Counted from the stretch's first letter, positions 7,904-18,044 are shown. The stretch: DNA of 64,000 nucleotides from Chitinophagaceae bacterium (GCA_021151685.1 JAGKWS010000006.1:71803-135802); one strand, 5' to 3'. Made by a program: numbers and translations. Notes: generated by a model from the letters alone, not told the origin.

Positions 7904-10900
7904 ATGAATACAAACAAGCAATTTGTTGAAGCATTACTCCAAAAGCTATCGGTAGGCAGTACAAGATCGGTATTGTTAAATGCCCTGCCCAAAAAGTTGC
8001 TAAGTAGAGTTGCGTTGTCAGACTTTCGGTATTTGAAGGAAAAAATGCCTGTCGATTTTGTAAATACTATTACATCAGAGCAGCAGTTTTCTTTCAAATT
8101 CACTACCGATGTAAAGAAGACAGAGGACGAAAAAGAGCTGAAGGTGGCTATGATTGCAAAACGACTTGCAGCCATAAAATACGACCACGACGACTATCTG
8201 AAAGAACATGGCGTGGCTACATTTGGTTTCGGATACCCCATACTGGTAAGGAAAAACCCCAAAGACGAGAAGAAGTACATTGTAGCTCCTGTTTTCATTT
8301 TTCCGCTCGATATAAAGCAAACCTACGACAAGAAGCGAGAGTGGATAATAAGCAAAAGTGCAGACGATGAGGTAAGGCTAAATGAAGTGCTGTATTCTTT
8401 TCTTGAGGGAAATGAGCACATAAGAATGCCGGCTATATCCGAGGAAATGTTGGCAGATGGGGTGTTGGACAAGGCTGAAATAGTTCGGTTTTGCGAGGAG
8501 TTTTTTAGCCAGATACCCGGCAATGAACTGAATTATCCCAACTGGGAACAAACCGGTGTACTGCCCGATAAAATTGAAGACAAACATTTTGCGCAAACTA
8601 CTATTATTTGGGATGGTGTATTCTCTATATACAAAGGGCAAAAGCAAAGTCTCATAAAAGATGTTACCAGCATGCTGGAAAACATTGAAGAATTCACTAC
8701 CTACGGTAGTATAAGTCCGTGGCAACATGCACATAGCCCAATGCCTACAGACCCAAGTCAGAATGGGGTTTTGCGGTCGCTTACCGTAAGCAGGAATATT
8801 GTCATTCAGGGCCCTCCCGGTACAGGTAAAAGCCAAACCCTTACAGCAATAGTTACATCAGCCATCGCCCAGCAGAAAAAGGTGCTGATAGTTTGCGAAA
8901 AACGTACCGCATTAGAGGTCCTCAAAGACAATCTGATCAGGTTAATTCCGGAGTTAAAAGAAAGTATTGCACTGATAGAAGACGTATCAAAAGATAGAGG
9001 CGTTCTGGTCGAAATGGTTCGGAATAGAACGGCAAAACATCTTGTTGGTTTGCACAATCGTTTAGGCGACGACATCAGGCGGTTTGAAGAACGGGCAAAG
9101 AAAATAGACGACCAATATCAAAAACTGAAGCAGCCAATACTGGGCAATGAAAGGTTCCGGGAGCTGGTGGCCAAGTGGATGAAAATGTACAAAGACGGTA
9201 CTAATCAGGATGCCCTGTATCATTTTCAAACAACGTTTGGCAACATTCCAGCCAACTCGCCCGAGATTGCAGATTGTCAGGATAAAGTGTCAGATGGTAG
9301 TGTACTCTTTGGGAAAGTACAAGAATACTATCACTATTTATCCGATAAAATACCCGTGCAGGCCGTGTTTTCTACGGGTAGCGATAAAGAATTTCTTCAA
9401 CGGCTAAACATGTTGAATGGCAAAATAACTGAGTATAAAAAAGAAATTCATAACGCTCAAAATAATGCAGTAACTCAATTTCAACAACTACAAAAACAAG
9501 AAGCAGATAAAATTGCACAGCTTTTGCAGTCGGTTGCAAAAATTGCAACAAAATGGCCCGATAAAAATGTATTGTCAATATCTTTTATAGATAGATTGTT
9601 GGCTGCTTTTGTGTCGTCTAAAAGAGAATATTTGTTAGATGTAAAGTTGTTACATAGTTATTATACTCAATTGACCGAGTTTTGGAAAAAGAACTTTTCA
9701 ACAATTTTGCCGATAGACAGTGTGTTGAAAAATGCGGGCGAGTGCAACCGCAAAGTTTCTGAATGGCATAGTGCCCAATATGATACATATTGTAAATCTT
9801 ATTTCTTCATCGTCAACAAGGCCGATACACAGGCATTACAAAACAATCTGACGAATACAATTGCCGAGGTGCACGCTATATTGGCTTTCGGAAGTAAAGA
9901 CCTATCTACACTAACCTTTGAGCACCTGCTCGAATATTTAGATGAAGTATTACTCATCATTGCAGAAATACAGAATAAGGCCACATATGTGCAGGCCTAT
10001 TTTGCATGGGTGAGTTTTGAAAACAAATTGAGCCGGTTAGAGAAAGAGTGTATCGAAAAACTGAAAAAGCAACCAGCAAAAAATTGGCATGCATTTTTTG
10101 AAAAAGCAATTACTTACCACTCATTGCTCTCTACCGATAAACATGATGATTTGCCGGTATCTGATGAAACAACAAGAATCCTTAACGATCTGGGCCTGAA
10201 AATTCAGACACAACAAAAAAGCCAGATAATTGACAACATCAATAGTTGGTTTGTGCAGGGGCAGGCGCACATCAAAGAAACTGGCCTTACGGTAAACCAG
10301 ATATATAATTTGAGGGGTGCAAAAGGACAAACAAGAAACTCGCTCAGGAAAATTGTTGCCACAAATTTTGATGCATTTGTTAGTTTCTTTCCTGTATTGT
10401 TGCTAAACCCAACCACTTGCAGTTCCCTGCTCCCCCTAAAGCCCGGCCTGTTCGATATTGTAATATTTGACGAAGCCAGCCAGCTAAGGGTAGAGGATAC
10501 TTTTGCGGCCCTTGTAAGGGGCAAACAAGTAATAGTTTCAGGCGACAGCCAACAAATGCCACCGTCCAGTTACTTTGAAGGGAACAATTATACAGTAGAA
10601 GATGTGGAGGACGAAGATGACGAGGAGGAACATATAGACACATTGAAAAAAGAAATGGCCTTCAAAGAGTCATTGCTGGAGTATGCCATAGACTTAGGGT
10701 ATCAGGAAACCTATCTCGATATGCATTATCGTTCCAAACACCCCGATTTAATTGAATTCTCGAATGTTTGCTTCTATGGTGGCCGGTTGTTACCTATGCC
10801 TGCTATACATAACGACACCCCAATCACATATACGCATCTGAAAGGCATTACAGAAAACCGGGGGAATGTGAAAGAGGCCGAAGAGGTTTTGCGGTTATTG

Positions 10901-11767
10901 CGAGAAGATGTTTCAGACGTACATTCGGTAGGGGTAGCTACATTCAATCTCCCTCAACGAAACCTCATTCTGAAACTAATTGGTGAGGAGCGCAGCAAGG
11001 ACAGCGATTTTAATAGAAAGATGACCATTCTTGAAAAAAATGGCTTTTTCGTAAAAAACCTCGAAAACATTCAAGGCGATGAAAAAGACGTAATTATACT
11101 CAGTACAACGTTTGGAATGTCTCCGTCCAATACGTTCAGACTACATTTTGGCCCGGTATCAACCGGAACCAATGGATACAGATTGCTGAATGTGATATTG
11201 ACAAGGGCAAAAGTGAAGATGCATGTGCTTACCTCAATACCCGAAAACAGAATCTCAGAGTATACCGACAGGCTTCGATCTTCTAAAACAGGAAAAGTAG
11301 ACGGCACAACGGGTTTGCTCGCATATCTGGCCTACGCAAAGGCCGTTAGCGAAGGGAAAACAACTGAAAAGAACGACATTCTTACATTTATCAAAAACAA
11401 TATTACTATCGGGGCTTCATCATCTTCCCGTAATATGTACCAATTCACCGAATCGCCTTTTGAGGAAGAGGTGGTAAGCTGGCTAAGTGAAGTAATACCA
11501 TCGGAACGCATTGAACTGCAACACAAAGCCGGTGGCTTCAGGATAGATATTGTGATACACCCCTTGCCCGGCAGCACGGCCAAAAAACTGGCAATAGAGT
11601 GCGATGGCGCAGCCTATCATAGCGATGAGCTGGCATGGCACTACGATATATACAGGCAAAAACAATTGGAGGAACATTTCACATTTCACCGTATTTGGTC
11701 TACAAACTGGTGGCGAAACCCCAAAGAAGAATTTGATAAATTACGCTTGTTTATACAACAAAATTGA
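7904..11767 (+). CDS. DUF4011-like SF1 helicase with C-terminal Vsr-like nuclease
   Basis: 1287 residues. The N-terminal ~270 residues resemble the DUF4011 region (FGFGYPILVR...KYIVAPVFIFPL). Walker A is IQGPPGTGKSQT at ~303; Walker B is DIVIFDEASQLR at ~851, followed by SGDSQQMPPSSYF and YRSKHPDLIEF; late SF1 motifs are DEKDVIILSTTFG and LNVILTRAK at ~1060-1105. Between 400 and 800 lies a long charged helical insertion. The last ~110 residues are a Vsr/DUF559-type PD-(D/E)xK domain (FRIDIVIHP...LAIECDGAAYH, then RIWSTNWWRNP). Helicase-DUF4011-Vsr proteins are known phage-defence genes (the Hhe type), which is the best guess for its role. It is more A/T-rich than its neighbours, consistent with transfer. 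Stands alone; no partner gene. Confidence 0.85.
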   Translation: MNTNKQFVEALLQKLSVGSTRSVLLNALPKKLLSRVALSDFRYLKEKMPVDFVNTITSEQQFSFKFTTDVKKTEDEKELKVAMIAKRLAAIKYDHDDYLKEHGVATFGFGYPILVRKNPKDEKKYIVAPVFIFPLDIKQTYDKKREWIISKSADDEVRLNEVLYSFLEGNEHIRMPAISEEMLADGVLDKAEIVRFCEEFFSQIPGNELNYPNWEQTGVLPDKIEDKHFAQTTIIWDGVFSIYKGQKQSLIKDVTSMLENIEEFTTYGSISPWQHAHSPMPTDPSQNGVLRSLTVSRNIVIQGPPGTGKSQTLTAIVTSAIAQQKKVLIVCEKRTALEVLKDNLIRLIPELKESIALIEDVSKDRGVLVEMVRNRTAKHLVGLHNRLGDDIRRFEERAKKIDDQYQKLKQPILGNERFRELVAKWMKMYKDGTNQDALYHFQTTFGNIPANSPEIADCQDKVSDGSVLFGKVQEYYHYLSDKIPVQAVFSTGSDKEFLQRLNMLNGKITEYKKEIHNAQNNAVTQFQQLQKQEADKIAQLLQSVAKIATKWPDKNVLSISFIDRLLAAFVSSKREYLLDVKLLHSYYTQLTEFWKKNFSTILPIDSVLKNAGECNRKVSEWHSAQYDTYCKSYFFIVNKADTQALQNNLTNTIAEVHAILAFGSKDLSTLTFEHLLEYLDEVLLIIAEIQNKATYVQAYFAWVSFENKLSRLEKECIEKLKKQPAKNWHAFFEKAITYHSLLSTDKHDDLPVSDETTRILNDLGLKIQTQQKSQIIDNINSWFVQGQAHIKETGLTVNQIYNLRGAKGQTRNSLRKIVATNFDAFVSFFPVLLLNPTTCSSLLPLKPGLFDIVIFDEASQLRVEDTFAALVRGKQVIVSGDSQQMPPSSYFEGNNYTVEDVEDEDDEEEHIDTLKKEMAFKESLLEYAIDLGYQETYLDMHYRSKHPDLIEFSNVCFYGGRLLPMPAIHNDTPITYTHLKGITENRGNVKEAEEVLRLLREDVSDVHSVGVATFNLPQRNLILKLIGEERSKDSDFNRKMTILEKNGFFVKNLENIQGDEKDVIILSTTFGMSPSNTFRLHFGPVSTGTNGYRLLNVILTRAKVKMHVLTSIPENRISEYTDRLRSSKTGKVDGTTGLLAYLAYAKAVSEGKTTEKNDILTFIKNNITIGASSSSRNMYQFTESPFEEEVVSWLSEVIPSERIELQHKAGGFRIDIVIHPLPGSTAKKLAIECDGAAYHSDELAWHYDIYRQKQLEEHFTFHRIWSTNWWRNPKEEFDKLRLFIQQN

Positions 11768-11795
11768 TGCTTGTATCGTGTATAGCCAGTCAATA

Positions 11796-12935
11796 TCAAT
11801 ATCCCGTTTGGCTGGTGTTTTGCCACACGCTCGCCCAGTACCATATACCGGCAGCCAGTGCCAGCAGCACCAGTACAAACAAAAATATCTTCCCTGCGCT
11901 ATAGGGCCGTGTGCCTATCACCTCGCCGGTGCGGGCATTTACCGCCACCCGGTAGGTTTTGCCACCATGTTTGTAGGTACACATCCACACAGGTAGCAGC
12001 ACATAGGCAAGGGCGGTATTGAAATAGCGTGTATCAAGCGAATGCACCCGCTGCTCATCGCCGCCTATATCTCCTTGTACGGCAGACAAGATGGTAGCTT
12101 CCGTATACCCTTTTGCAGTGCCAAATGCTTTTGTATGGGTTACCTGAAAAGTTTCTGAGCGGAAACCACTGAGAAAACGTTCGTCGAAGGCTGTAAGAGA
12201 TGGAAAATCCCATGGATCCAGCTTTTGCGAGAGTTCCTCGTCCAGCGTGGCACTGGCAGACACCAGCAAATTGACAAACACATTCCTTACCGTGCCCGAG
12301 GCCGAAGACCACCGGGTATGGCGCACTTGCCGTGTCTTGGTAAGTTGCTGCCCGTTTTCCACAGTAGTGTATGTTTCTGTGGTATAATAATAGTCTCCCC
12401 GTTCTCCCTTATATCGGGTAGTAGTGTCGGTATCAAACAGCCAGTGTGGGTAGTAGCAGCCGCGTAGCCGGTTGGCCTGTCCGGTTACCGTTGCTTTCAA
12501 ATCGCCGGGGGCAAACCATCTTTCACCAACCCACCTGGTCAGGGCATCCTTCGCTTCCTTATGTGCCAACTGAAATGGCAGCACGGCATGTGGCCGCAAC
12601 AAGCGGCTATCGGCAGCCAAGGCCAGCATCAGCGGGGTAGCGCAAAACGGGCATACGTCCGACGTAATACCCGCATCCAGTTGCGATGATGCACCACAGG
12701 TGCCGCATTTTACCGATTGTGGCTTGGTATCTGTTACAGAAATACCATCGTATTGATGACAGAAATTGTTATAATCTATACGGGTGCCGTCTGCCGGTTT
12801 AGAGTCTATTGCGTTTTCTGTGCCACAATAGGTGCATTGCAACCGTCCTGTGCCCGGTGCATAATGCAGTATGGCACCGCATCCGGCACATTTTATTTCC
12901 AGTGCCGCATTGGTCGCATCGTTGGTGTATGACAT
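11796..12935 (-). CDS. Zinc-ribbon membrane protein (YdjG-like)
   Basis: 379 residues. Two zinc ribbons sit at the N-terminus: CAGCGAILHYAPGTGRLQC-x2-C (residues ~16-37) and CGTCGASSQLD...CPFC (~77-98). A large soluble domain with a Tyr/Thr-rich stretch (GERGDYYYTTETYTTVENG) follows, and one transmembrane helix lies near the C-terminus (IFLFVLVLLALAAGIWYWASV, ~350-370). Zinc-ribbon genes of this kind sit beside SPFH genes in other bacteria, as in the Bacillus subtilis ydjG-ydjH-ydjI set. Here the SPFH gene is 33 bp upstream on the same strand, so the two are almost surely an operon. Role probably at the membrane under stress; inferred. Confidence 0.75.
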   Translation of the reverse strand: MSYTNDATNAALEIKCAGCGAILHYAPGTGRLQCTYCGTENAIDSKPADGTRIDYNNFCHQYDGISVTDTKPQSVKCGTCGASSQLDAGITSDVCPFCATPLMLALAADSRLLRPHAVLPFQLAHKEAKDALTRWVGERWFAPGDLKATVTGQANRLRGCYYPHWLFDTDTTTRYKGERGDYYYTTETYTTVENGQQLTKTRQVRHTRWSSASGTVRNVFVNLLVSASATLDEELSQKLDPWDFPSLTAFDERFLSGFRSETFQVTHTKAFGTAKGYTEATILSAVQGDIGGDEQRVHSLDTRYFNTALAYVLLPVWMCTYKHGGKTYRVAVNARTGEVIGTRPYSAGKIFLFVLVLLALAAGIWYWASVWQNTSQTGY

Positions 12936-12968
12936 GTTTTTCCTACTCGGTAATATTTGGGGGAAACA

Positions 12969-14066
12969 CTATGGTACCAGCGGTGGTGGTGTCTGCCCCA
13001 GTATAGAAGCGAGTTCGGGCAGTGTATTGGCAGTACCCCATGCGGCCATGCCGGCTTTCCATACCTGTGTATGGTGGTTTACGGTGCCATTTTGTATCAT
13101 TTGTTGTATTGCGGCCAGCGTATGTGGCCCGTTTTGCTGCCCATTCAATGCTACAAAATATTGTGCCGATGCGGGCAATGGTGGTGGGCCTTGTGGCATT
13201 GGTTGTGGTTGCTGAAACATATTGGCTACCTGCCCCATCATACCTGCCCCCATACCCAACCCCAGCCCGGCTCCTGCCAAACCTCCGTTGGGGTTTTCTG
13301 CGGCTTTTTCCATAGCATTGGCCGCCTGAAACTGTGCGTAGGCACCCAAATTGCCCACAATACCCATACTGGTGCGCTTGTCCAGAGCTGCTTCTACTTC
13401 GGGTGGTAATGATATGTTTTCTATGAGAAACTGCGTAAGGGTAAGCCCCATTGCACTATAGTCGGGGCTGGTTTTCTGCATCACAAGGCCCGAAAGTTCG
13501 TCGTACCGCATGGTTAAATCCAGTATGGGTATGCCGGACGAAGCCACTACATCCATCCCGCGCGATACTGCAATATTGCGCAATTGCTCATTGATGAGTG
13601 CTACGGTAAAATCGGGATTGGTGGCAGACACTTCTTTGATAAATGTAGCTGCATCTGCCACGCGGAATGCATAACTGCCAAAAGCACGCAGGCGCACCGG
13701 GCCAAACTCGGCATCGCGCATCATTACCGGATTTTTGGTGCCCCATTTCTGGTTGGTAAACTGGCGTGTAGACACAAAGTACACATCAGCCTTGAAGGGA
13801 CTTGCGAAACCATGCTTCCAGCCACGCAGGGTGCTGAGGATGGGCATGTTTTCGGTGGTAAGGGTATACATGCCGGGTTTATAAACATCGGCAATTACCC
13901 CCTGATTCATAAAAACAGCCACTTGCGACTCGCGTACGGTCAGTTTGGCACCATTCTTAATCTCATCATTGTATCGGGGAAATTTCCAGATAATGGTTTC
14001 GGCATCGGTATCTACCCATTCTATAATGTCTACCAGCTCGCCCAGCAGTTTGTTCAGAAGTCCCAT
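12969..14066 (-). CDS. SPFH-domain protein with C-terminal GYF_2 domain
   Basis: 365 residues. It belongs to the YdjI-type SPFH/virion-core-like family: IIEWVDTDAETIIWKFPRYNDEIKNGA, LTVRESQVAVFMNQG, and VRLRAFGSYAFRV are hallmark segments. A Gly/Met/Pro-rich linker (~275-315) leads to a ~50-residue GYF_2 domain (YFVALNGQQNGPHTLAAIQQM...HHTQVWKAGMAAW), which usually binds proline-rich peptides. No transmembrane helix is seen; association with membranes is probably through the zinc-ribbon partner downstream. First gene of a two-gene operon with the zinc-ribbon membrane protein. Confidence 0.85.
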   Translation of the reverse strand: MGLLNKLLGELVDIIEWVDTDAETIIWKFPRYNDEIKNGAKLTVRESQVAVFMNQGVIADVYKPGMYTLTTENMPILSTLRGWKHGFASPFKADVYFVSTRQFTNQKWGTKNPVMMRDAEFGPVRLRAFGSYAFRVADAATFIKEVSATNPDFTVALINEQLRNIAVSRGMDVVASSGIPILDLTMRYDELSGLVMQKTSPDYSAMGLTLTQFLIENISLPPEVEAALDKRTSMGIVGNLGAYAQFQAANAMEKAAENPNGGLAGAGLGLGMGAGMMGQVANMFQQPQPMPQGPPPLPASAQYFVALNGQQNGPHTLAAIQQMIQNGTVNHHTQVWKAGMAAWGTANTLPELASILGQTPPPLVP

Positions 14067-14266
14067 GTGAGGTTTTTAAAAAGAGAATAATGACGAATGT
14101 AAGCATTTTAGTTACACCATTTGCGCCCATAGTATGTTCATGAATCGCCGGCTCTGCCAGCACGGAAACGATTGCCTGATATTTCCGGGAAACCTACAAT
14201 CCAAACCGTTCGGCATATCGTATATATCTATCAATGAGGTTGATAAGACCGCACATATCATAACAC

Positions 14267-14274
14267 TAACTTTG
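14267..14274 (+). promoter_or_regulatory. -7 box TAACTTTG of msrB
   Basis: TAnnTTTG match exactly 6 nt before the msrB ATG at 14281, so the transcript is probably leaderless. A TTG at 14240-14242 could be the -33 element, 24 nt upstream. Confidence 0.65.
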
Positions 14275-14280
14275 TACATC

Positions 14281-14814
14281 ATGCGTACCATACTGAAAAT
14301 GATGATGGCTGCAACTACCCTGCTGACAGCAGCTTGCAGCAACGCACAGAACAAGACCGAAAACAACAGGAAGATGAGCGAACAGACAAAGCCCAACCCG
14401 TACTACTCGCGTACCGACACCAACAAACTAACCGTGAGTAACGAAGAGTGGAAGAAACTGCTACCGGCCGATGTGTACCGTATAGCGCGGCTGGCCGGTA
14501 CCGAATACGCCTTCTCTGGCAAGTATTGGAAGACCGATGTAAAGGGCATGTACTACTGTGTGGTATGTGGTAACCCGCTCTTCAAATCGGGAGCCAAGTT
14601 TGCCAGCTCTTGCGGATGGCCCAGCTTTTACGAAACCATCAGACCCAATAGTGTAGAGTACCTGCAAGACGACTCGCATGGTATGAGCCGCATAGAGGTG
14701 CGCTGTGGCCGTTGCGAATCGCACCTGGGCCATATATTCGACGATGGTCCGGCACCTACCTTCAAGCGGTTCTGTATGAACTCGGCCGTGCTGGACTTTG
14801 AGCCGGGCGAGTAA
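14281..14814 (+). CDS. msrB: Peptide-methionine (R)-S-oxide reductase MsrB, lipoprotein form
   Basis: 177 residues from ATG 14281. N-terminal lipoprotein signal with lipobox LTAAC (residues ~14-18), so the enzyme should be membrane-anchored and face the periplasm. The SelR domain has two zinc CxxC motifs (CVVCGNP and CGRCESHLGH), the substrate loop SSCGWPSFYE, and the catalytic Cys in RFCMNSAVL. MsrB reduces methionine-R-sulfoxide in proteins. A 49-codon upstream extension of the frame is discarded because it crosses the promoter box. Confidence 0.93.
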   Translation: MRTILKMMMAATTLLTAACSNAQNKTENNRKMSEQTKPNPYYSRTDTNKLTVSNEEWKKLLPADVYRIARLAGTEYAFSGKYWKTDVKGMYYCVVCGNPLFKSGAKFASSCGWPSFYETIRPNSVEYLQDDSHGMSRIEVRCGRCESHLGHIFDDGPAPTFKRFCMNSAVLDFEPGE

Positions 14815-14820
14815 TTGTCT

Positions 14821-17340
14821 TTATTGTACCACCAGCTTTCCATAGTGCCGGTTGGGGCCGTGTGTCATACAGGTGGTATACATGCCGGGTGGCAACCCCA
14901 ATGGCAGTACGGTGATGGCAGTAGTGCTGGTATGTTGCATTACTACCTGCCCTACCATATTATATAGGGTAATGCTGGTGCCTGTTGGTGCCACAAAGGT
15001 GCAATATCCATTGGCCGGATTGGGGTAAAAATCGAATAGCGAAGCCGCTGTGTTTGTAGCAACCGCCACAGGCGGGCAGGTTACCACCCGTATAGTCTTG
15101 CGGGCGCGTACACTGCCGCAGGTATTGCCTACGTCGTAGTACACCGTATCGTATCCGGCTGCCATGCCGGTTACCACACCGCCGGCAATGGTGGTCTTTG
15201 TTACATCGAAATGGCTCCAAAAGCCCCCCAATGTAGCATTGGCAAGGGTGATGGTGCTACCCACGCATACAGTGTCGGGCCCGGTAATGCCTGCTACCAC
15301 GGGTAGTGTACCCACGGTTACTACTTGTGTAGCCGTGGCGGCGCCGCACAAGCCCGTTATAGTATAAGATATGGTAGCCGTGCCGGGTGCAACACCCGTT
15401 ACCACACCCCCGGCCGATACGGTGGCTACGCCTGTAGCACCACTACTCCATGTGCCACCAGCTACCGATGTGCCCAATGTGTGCGGTACCCCCACACACA
15501 GCGGCACCACGCCCGATATGGTGCCCGCAGACGGTGCCGCATTCACCGTTACCTCCATAGCCGACATACAGCCACCAACATTGTAAGTGATAATAGCCAT
15601 ACCGGCCGATAGCCCGCTTACTACCCCCGTGCCGCTTACCGACACAATACCCGTACTGCCCGTACTCCATGTGCCGCCCGGTGTGGCGCAAGAGAGTGTG
15701 GTGGCACCACCTACACATACCGTAGGTGTGCCGGTAACAGGCAGGGTACCACAGTCGGGGTTGCCAAAAATGTAGGTGGCCGAAAGCGAATTGACGGGTA
15801 TGGCTGCTACCATGGCCGATGAGTAGGGGTAGGGGGTGTTGCTGCACACGGCCGGGGTGCCCGTCCATGAGGTAGGCCCGCGCCGCCTTGCGGCAAATAC
15901 TGCATTGCTGCCGCCCACTATAGACGTTGCATTGTAGTGCGCCATAATGTTGACCTGTGTAGGCCCGGTAAAGCCAAATCCTGTCCCCAAAGTCCAGTAG
16001 TTGTTTACCCGCATGGTAGACGATATGCCCGATGTTGCCAGATTGGGGTGTGGGCCGGCATATACCCGTGCCGTGGCTATGCCCGTAGTGGCGGCTGCAT
16101 CGAATGTAAGTGTTACAGGCGCATAATTGGTGTCACCTATCTCGAAGTAGGCAGTAGCACAGCCTGTCATGTCTTTTTGTAGCTGCCCCCTTACGTAAGA
16201 AAGAGCACCTGCCCCGGTAACGCGGCCCGGTGCGCATGGCGTTTTTACCCAATAGGAGGGGCTATGCAGTATGCCCGCTGCAAAGTGTAGGTTGCCCGTT
16301 GTATTGAGGACACCGGAGAAGGTGACACCCATGGGGTTGTTGATGGTAACTACCGATGGTGGTGCAAGTGTGGTGGGCATGTAGGCCCCCGACACCTGAG
16401 CCACAGTGCCATTGAAGTCGAAACTGGCACCGGGGTCGAACGTGCGGCCACCTGTATTGTGGGTCATTCCATCTATACCCAGCGCATCGGCCACCACCAG
16501 CTTGCCGCCCGATGGTATGGTAAAATAGCCCAGACCCATAACCGATGTGCCCACCGGTGCTATGAGTGTGCCATGCACTATGAGCCCGTTATAAGACGCG
16601 CCCGTATTGGTGCTGAGGTTGCCTGCAAGGGTAGATATGCAGCCGGCCTCTACATGCAGGTCGGTCCAGGACCATGGGCCGTTGCTGGTATTGGCCAGCG
16701 TTACGCCGGGGCTGCCTGTGGGCATGGTTTGTATCATATTGCCACGCGCTGCCGTGCCCAGTGCCGACATATAGGCTGTGCCACTGAGGGCTATATTGCC
16801 CCGCACCAGCACTGTATCGTTCACCGTCATACCGCTTACCAGTACGCCCCCATTGTTGGCGGTGTAGGTGCCATTTACCGTCAACACGATGCTCATGCCA
16901 TCGCCCGTGCCTATCAAGCCGCCCCCCGTCATGGTGTAGTTGCCGTTTACAGTTACCAGCAGGCGTGCGCCGGTGCCGTTGGCGGCTATGGTATCGGCAA
17001 TGGTCATGGGGCCATGTACGGTTATGGGCATTTGCAGCCCGGCACCGCTGCCGCCTATCTTGCCACCCAATGCTATAGATAGTGTGGCCGGCGTGGCTGC
17101 TGCCGTACCCAGCACCCATGGGGTGCCCGATGGAAACGTCATGACGTGGCTTACTGTCCATGTATCGCCGGGGGTAGCAAATGTGGTGGGCGATGTGGTG
17201 CCATTCGTCCAGCTGGATAGGCTGGTAACATTGCCCGGCCCGGTGGTGACCCATGCTGTGGCACTGGCTGCCGACATGTTGCACAGCAATATAGCACAGC
17301 AGAGAAAACTGCGTAGCAGCGAAAATATAGAATGCACCAT
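14821..17340 (-). CDS. Large secreted T9SS protein with Ig-like (Big_2) repeats
   Basis: 839 residues with signal peptide (FLCCAILLCNMSAASATA). The first ~480 residues are a Gly/Thr-rich beta-helix-like region (repeated TVNGxYTxxxGG pattern). Three ~80-residue Ig-like repeats follow, each with a GTWSSG-ATGVATVSAGGVVTG-type core and a Cys in the VCVG/CG turn. A type A T9SS domain closes it (FDFYPNPANGYCTF, ITLYNMVGQVV, LGLPPGMYTTCM). Likely a surface adhesin or matrix protein. It converges on msrB after 6 bp. G/C-rich compared with the block on its other side. Confidence 0.82.
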   Translation of the reverse strand: MVHSIFSLLRSFLCCAILLCNMSAASATAWVTTGPGNVTSLSSWTNGTTSPTTFATPGDTWTVSHVMTFPSGTPWVLGTAAATPATLSIALGGKIGGSGAGLQMPITVHGPMTIADTIAANGTGARLLVTVNGNYTMTGGGLIGTGDGMSIVLTVNGTYTANNGGVLVSGMTVNDTVLVRGNIALSGTAYMSALGTAARGNMIQTMPTGSPGVTLANTSNGPWSWTDLHVEAGCISTLAGNLSTNTGASYNGLIVHGTLIAPVGTSVMGLGYFTIPSGGKLVVADALGIDGMTHNTGGRTFDPGASFDFNGTVAQVSGAYMPTTLAPPSVVTINNPMGVTFSGVLNTTGNLHFAAGILHSPSYWVKTPCAPGRVTGAGALSYVRGQLQKDMTGCATAYFEIGDTNYAPVTLTFDAAATTGIATARVYAGPHPNLATSGISSTMRVNNYWTLGTGFGFTGPTQVNIMAHYNATSIVGGSNAVFAARRRGPTSWTGTPAVCSNTPYPYSSAMVAAIPVNSLSATYIFGNPDCGTLPVTGTPTVCVGGATTLSCATPGGTWSTGSTGIVSVSGTGVVSGLSAGMAIITYNVGGCMSAMEVTVNAAPSAGTISGVVPLCVGVPHTLGTSVAGGTWSSGATGVATVSAGGVVTGVAPGTATISYTITGLCGAATATQVVTVGTLPVVAGITGPDTVCVGSTITLANATLGGFWSHFDVTKTTIAGGVVTGMAAGYDTVYYDVGNTCGSVRARKTIRVVTCPPVAVATNTAASLFDFYPNPANGYCTFVAPTGTSITLYNMVGQVVMQHTSTTAITVLPLGLPPGMYTTCMTHGPNRHYGKLVVQ

Positions 17341-17534
17341 GGTGGGTATTTTTTGCGGGTGAATATGAAGTATGATAAAGATATGAAATTGTTGCTATGA
17401 AAAAAGGAAATGGAAATTGCTATACTACATGGGGTGTAAGAAGCAGATGTGTCGTCTATGATGCTTGGCGGAACTTTCGGAGTTCCTGATGGCGCAGTGA
17501 GTGTGCTTCATCCACAGCCAATGGGTAGTGGTGC

Positions 17535-18044
17535 GGGGCAATGCCCCAAAAGTGTGTTGCGTTTTTTGCAGGGTATTTGGGGTGTTGTTGAAATTATGTG
17601 TTTGATTATCAGTGCTTTGTATGCTTGTGTATATGCCCCATGGTGTGGTAAATAGGGTATGATGGGAAATGGAGAGCGGGAAAAAGAGCGGAGCGGGAAA
17701 TGCCCGCAGGTTTAGAAGTGTTTTTGGCAATGCCCCATTTGTGTGGTGTGTTTTTTGAAGTGCATTTGTGGTGTTGTTGAAATTATGTGTTTGATTATCA
17801 TTATGTTGTATGGTGTTGTGCATGCCCCATAGTGTGGTATGTGGGGCATAATGGGAAATGGAGGGGTAGAAAGGGTGCGGAGCGTGGGTTTGCGGGGCAA
17901 TGCCCCATTTGTGTGTTGTGTTTTTTTGAAGCGTATTTGGGGCGTTGGTGGCGTAATTGTGTTGATTATCAGTTGATTGTGTAGTGATGTATATGCCCCA
18001 TGGTGCGCTAAATGGGGCATAATGGGGCATAGCGTGGTGTGGTA
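17535..18044. repeat. Three imperfect G/T-rich repeats of ~170-190 bp
   Basis: Units begin near 17535, 17724 and 17894. Each opens with a small dyad (GGGGCA-A-TGCCCC in units 1 and 3, reduced to GGCA-A-TGCC with flanks in unit 2), continues through a shared TGTTGAAATTATGTGTTTGA-type core (units 1 and 2; diverged in 3), and closes with ATGCCCCAT facing ATGGGGCAT at about 10-14 nt, a second hairpin. In unit 1 the closing arm is altered but two of three changes keep G-U pairing. The plus strand is strongly G/T-biased. Confidence 0.7.

Noticed and set aside
17535..18044. CRISPR array
   Set aside because: Units are ~170-190 bp and similar along most of their length; there are no short constant repeats with unique spacers and no cas genes.
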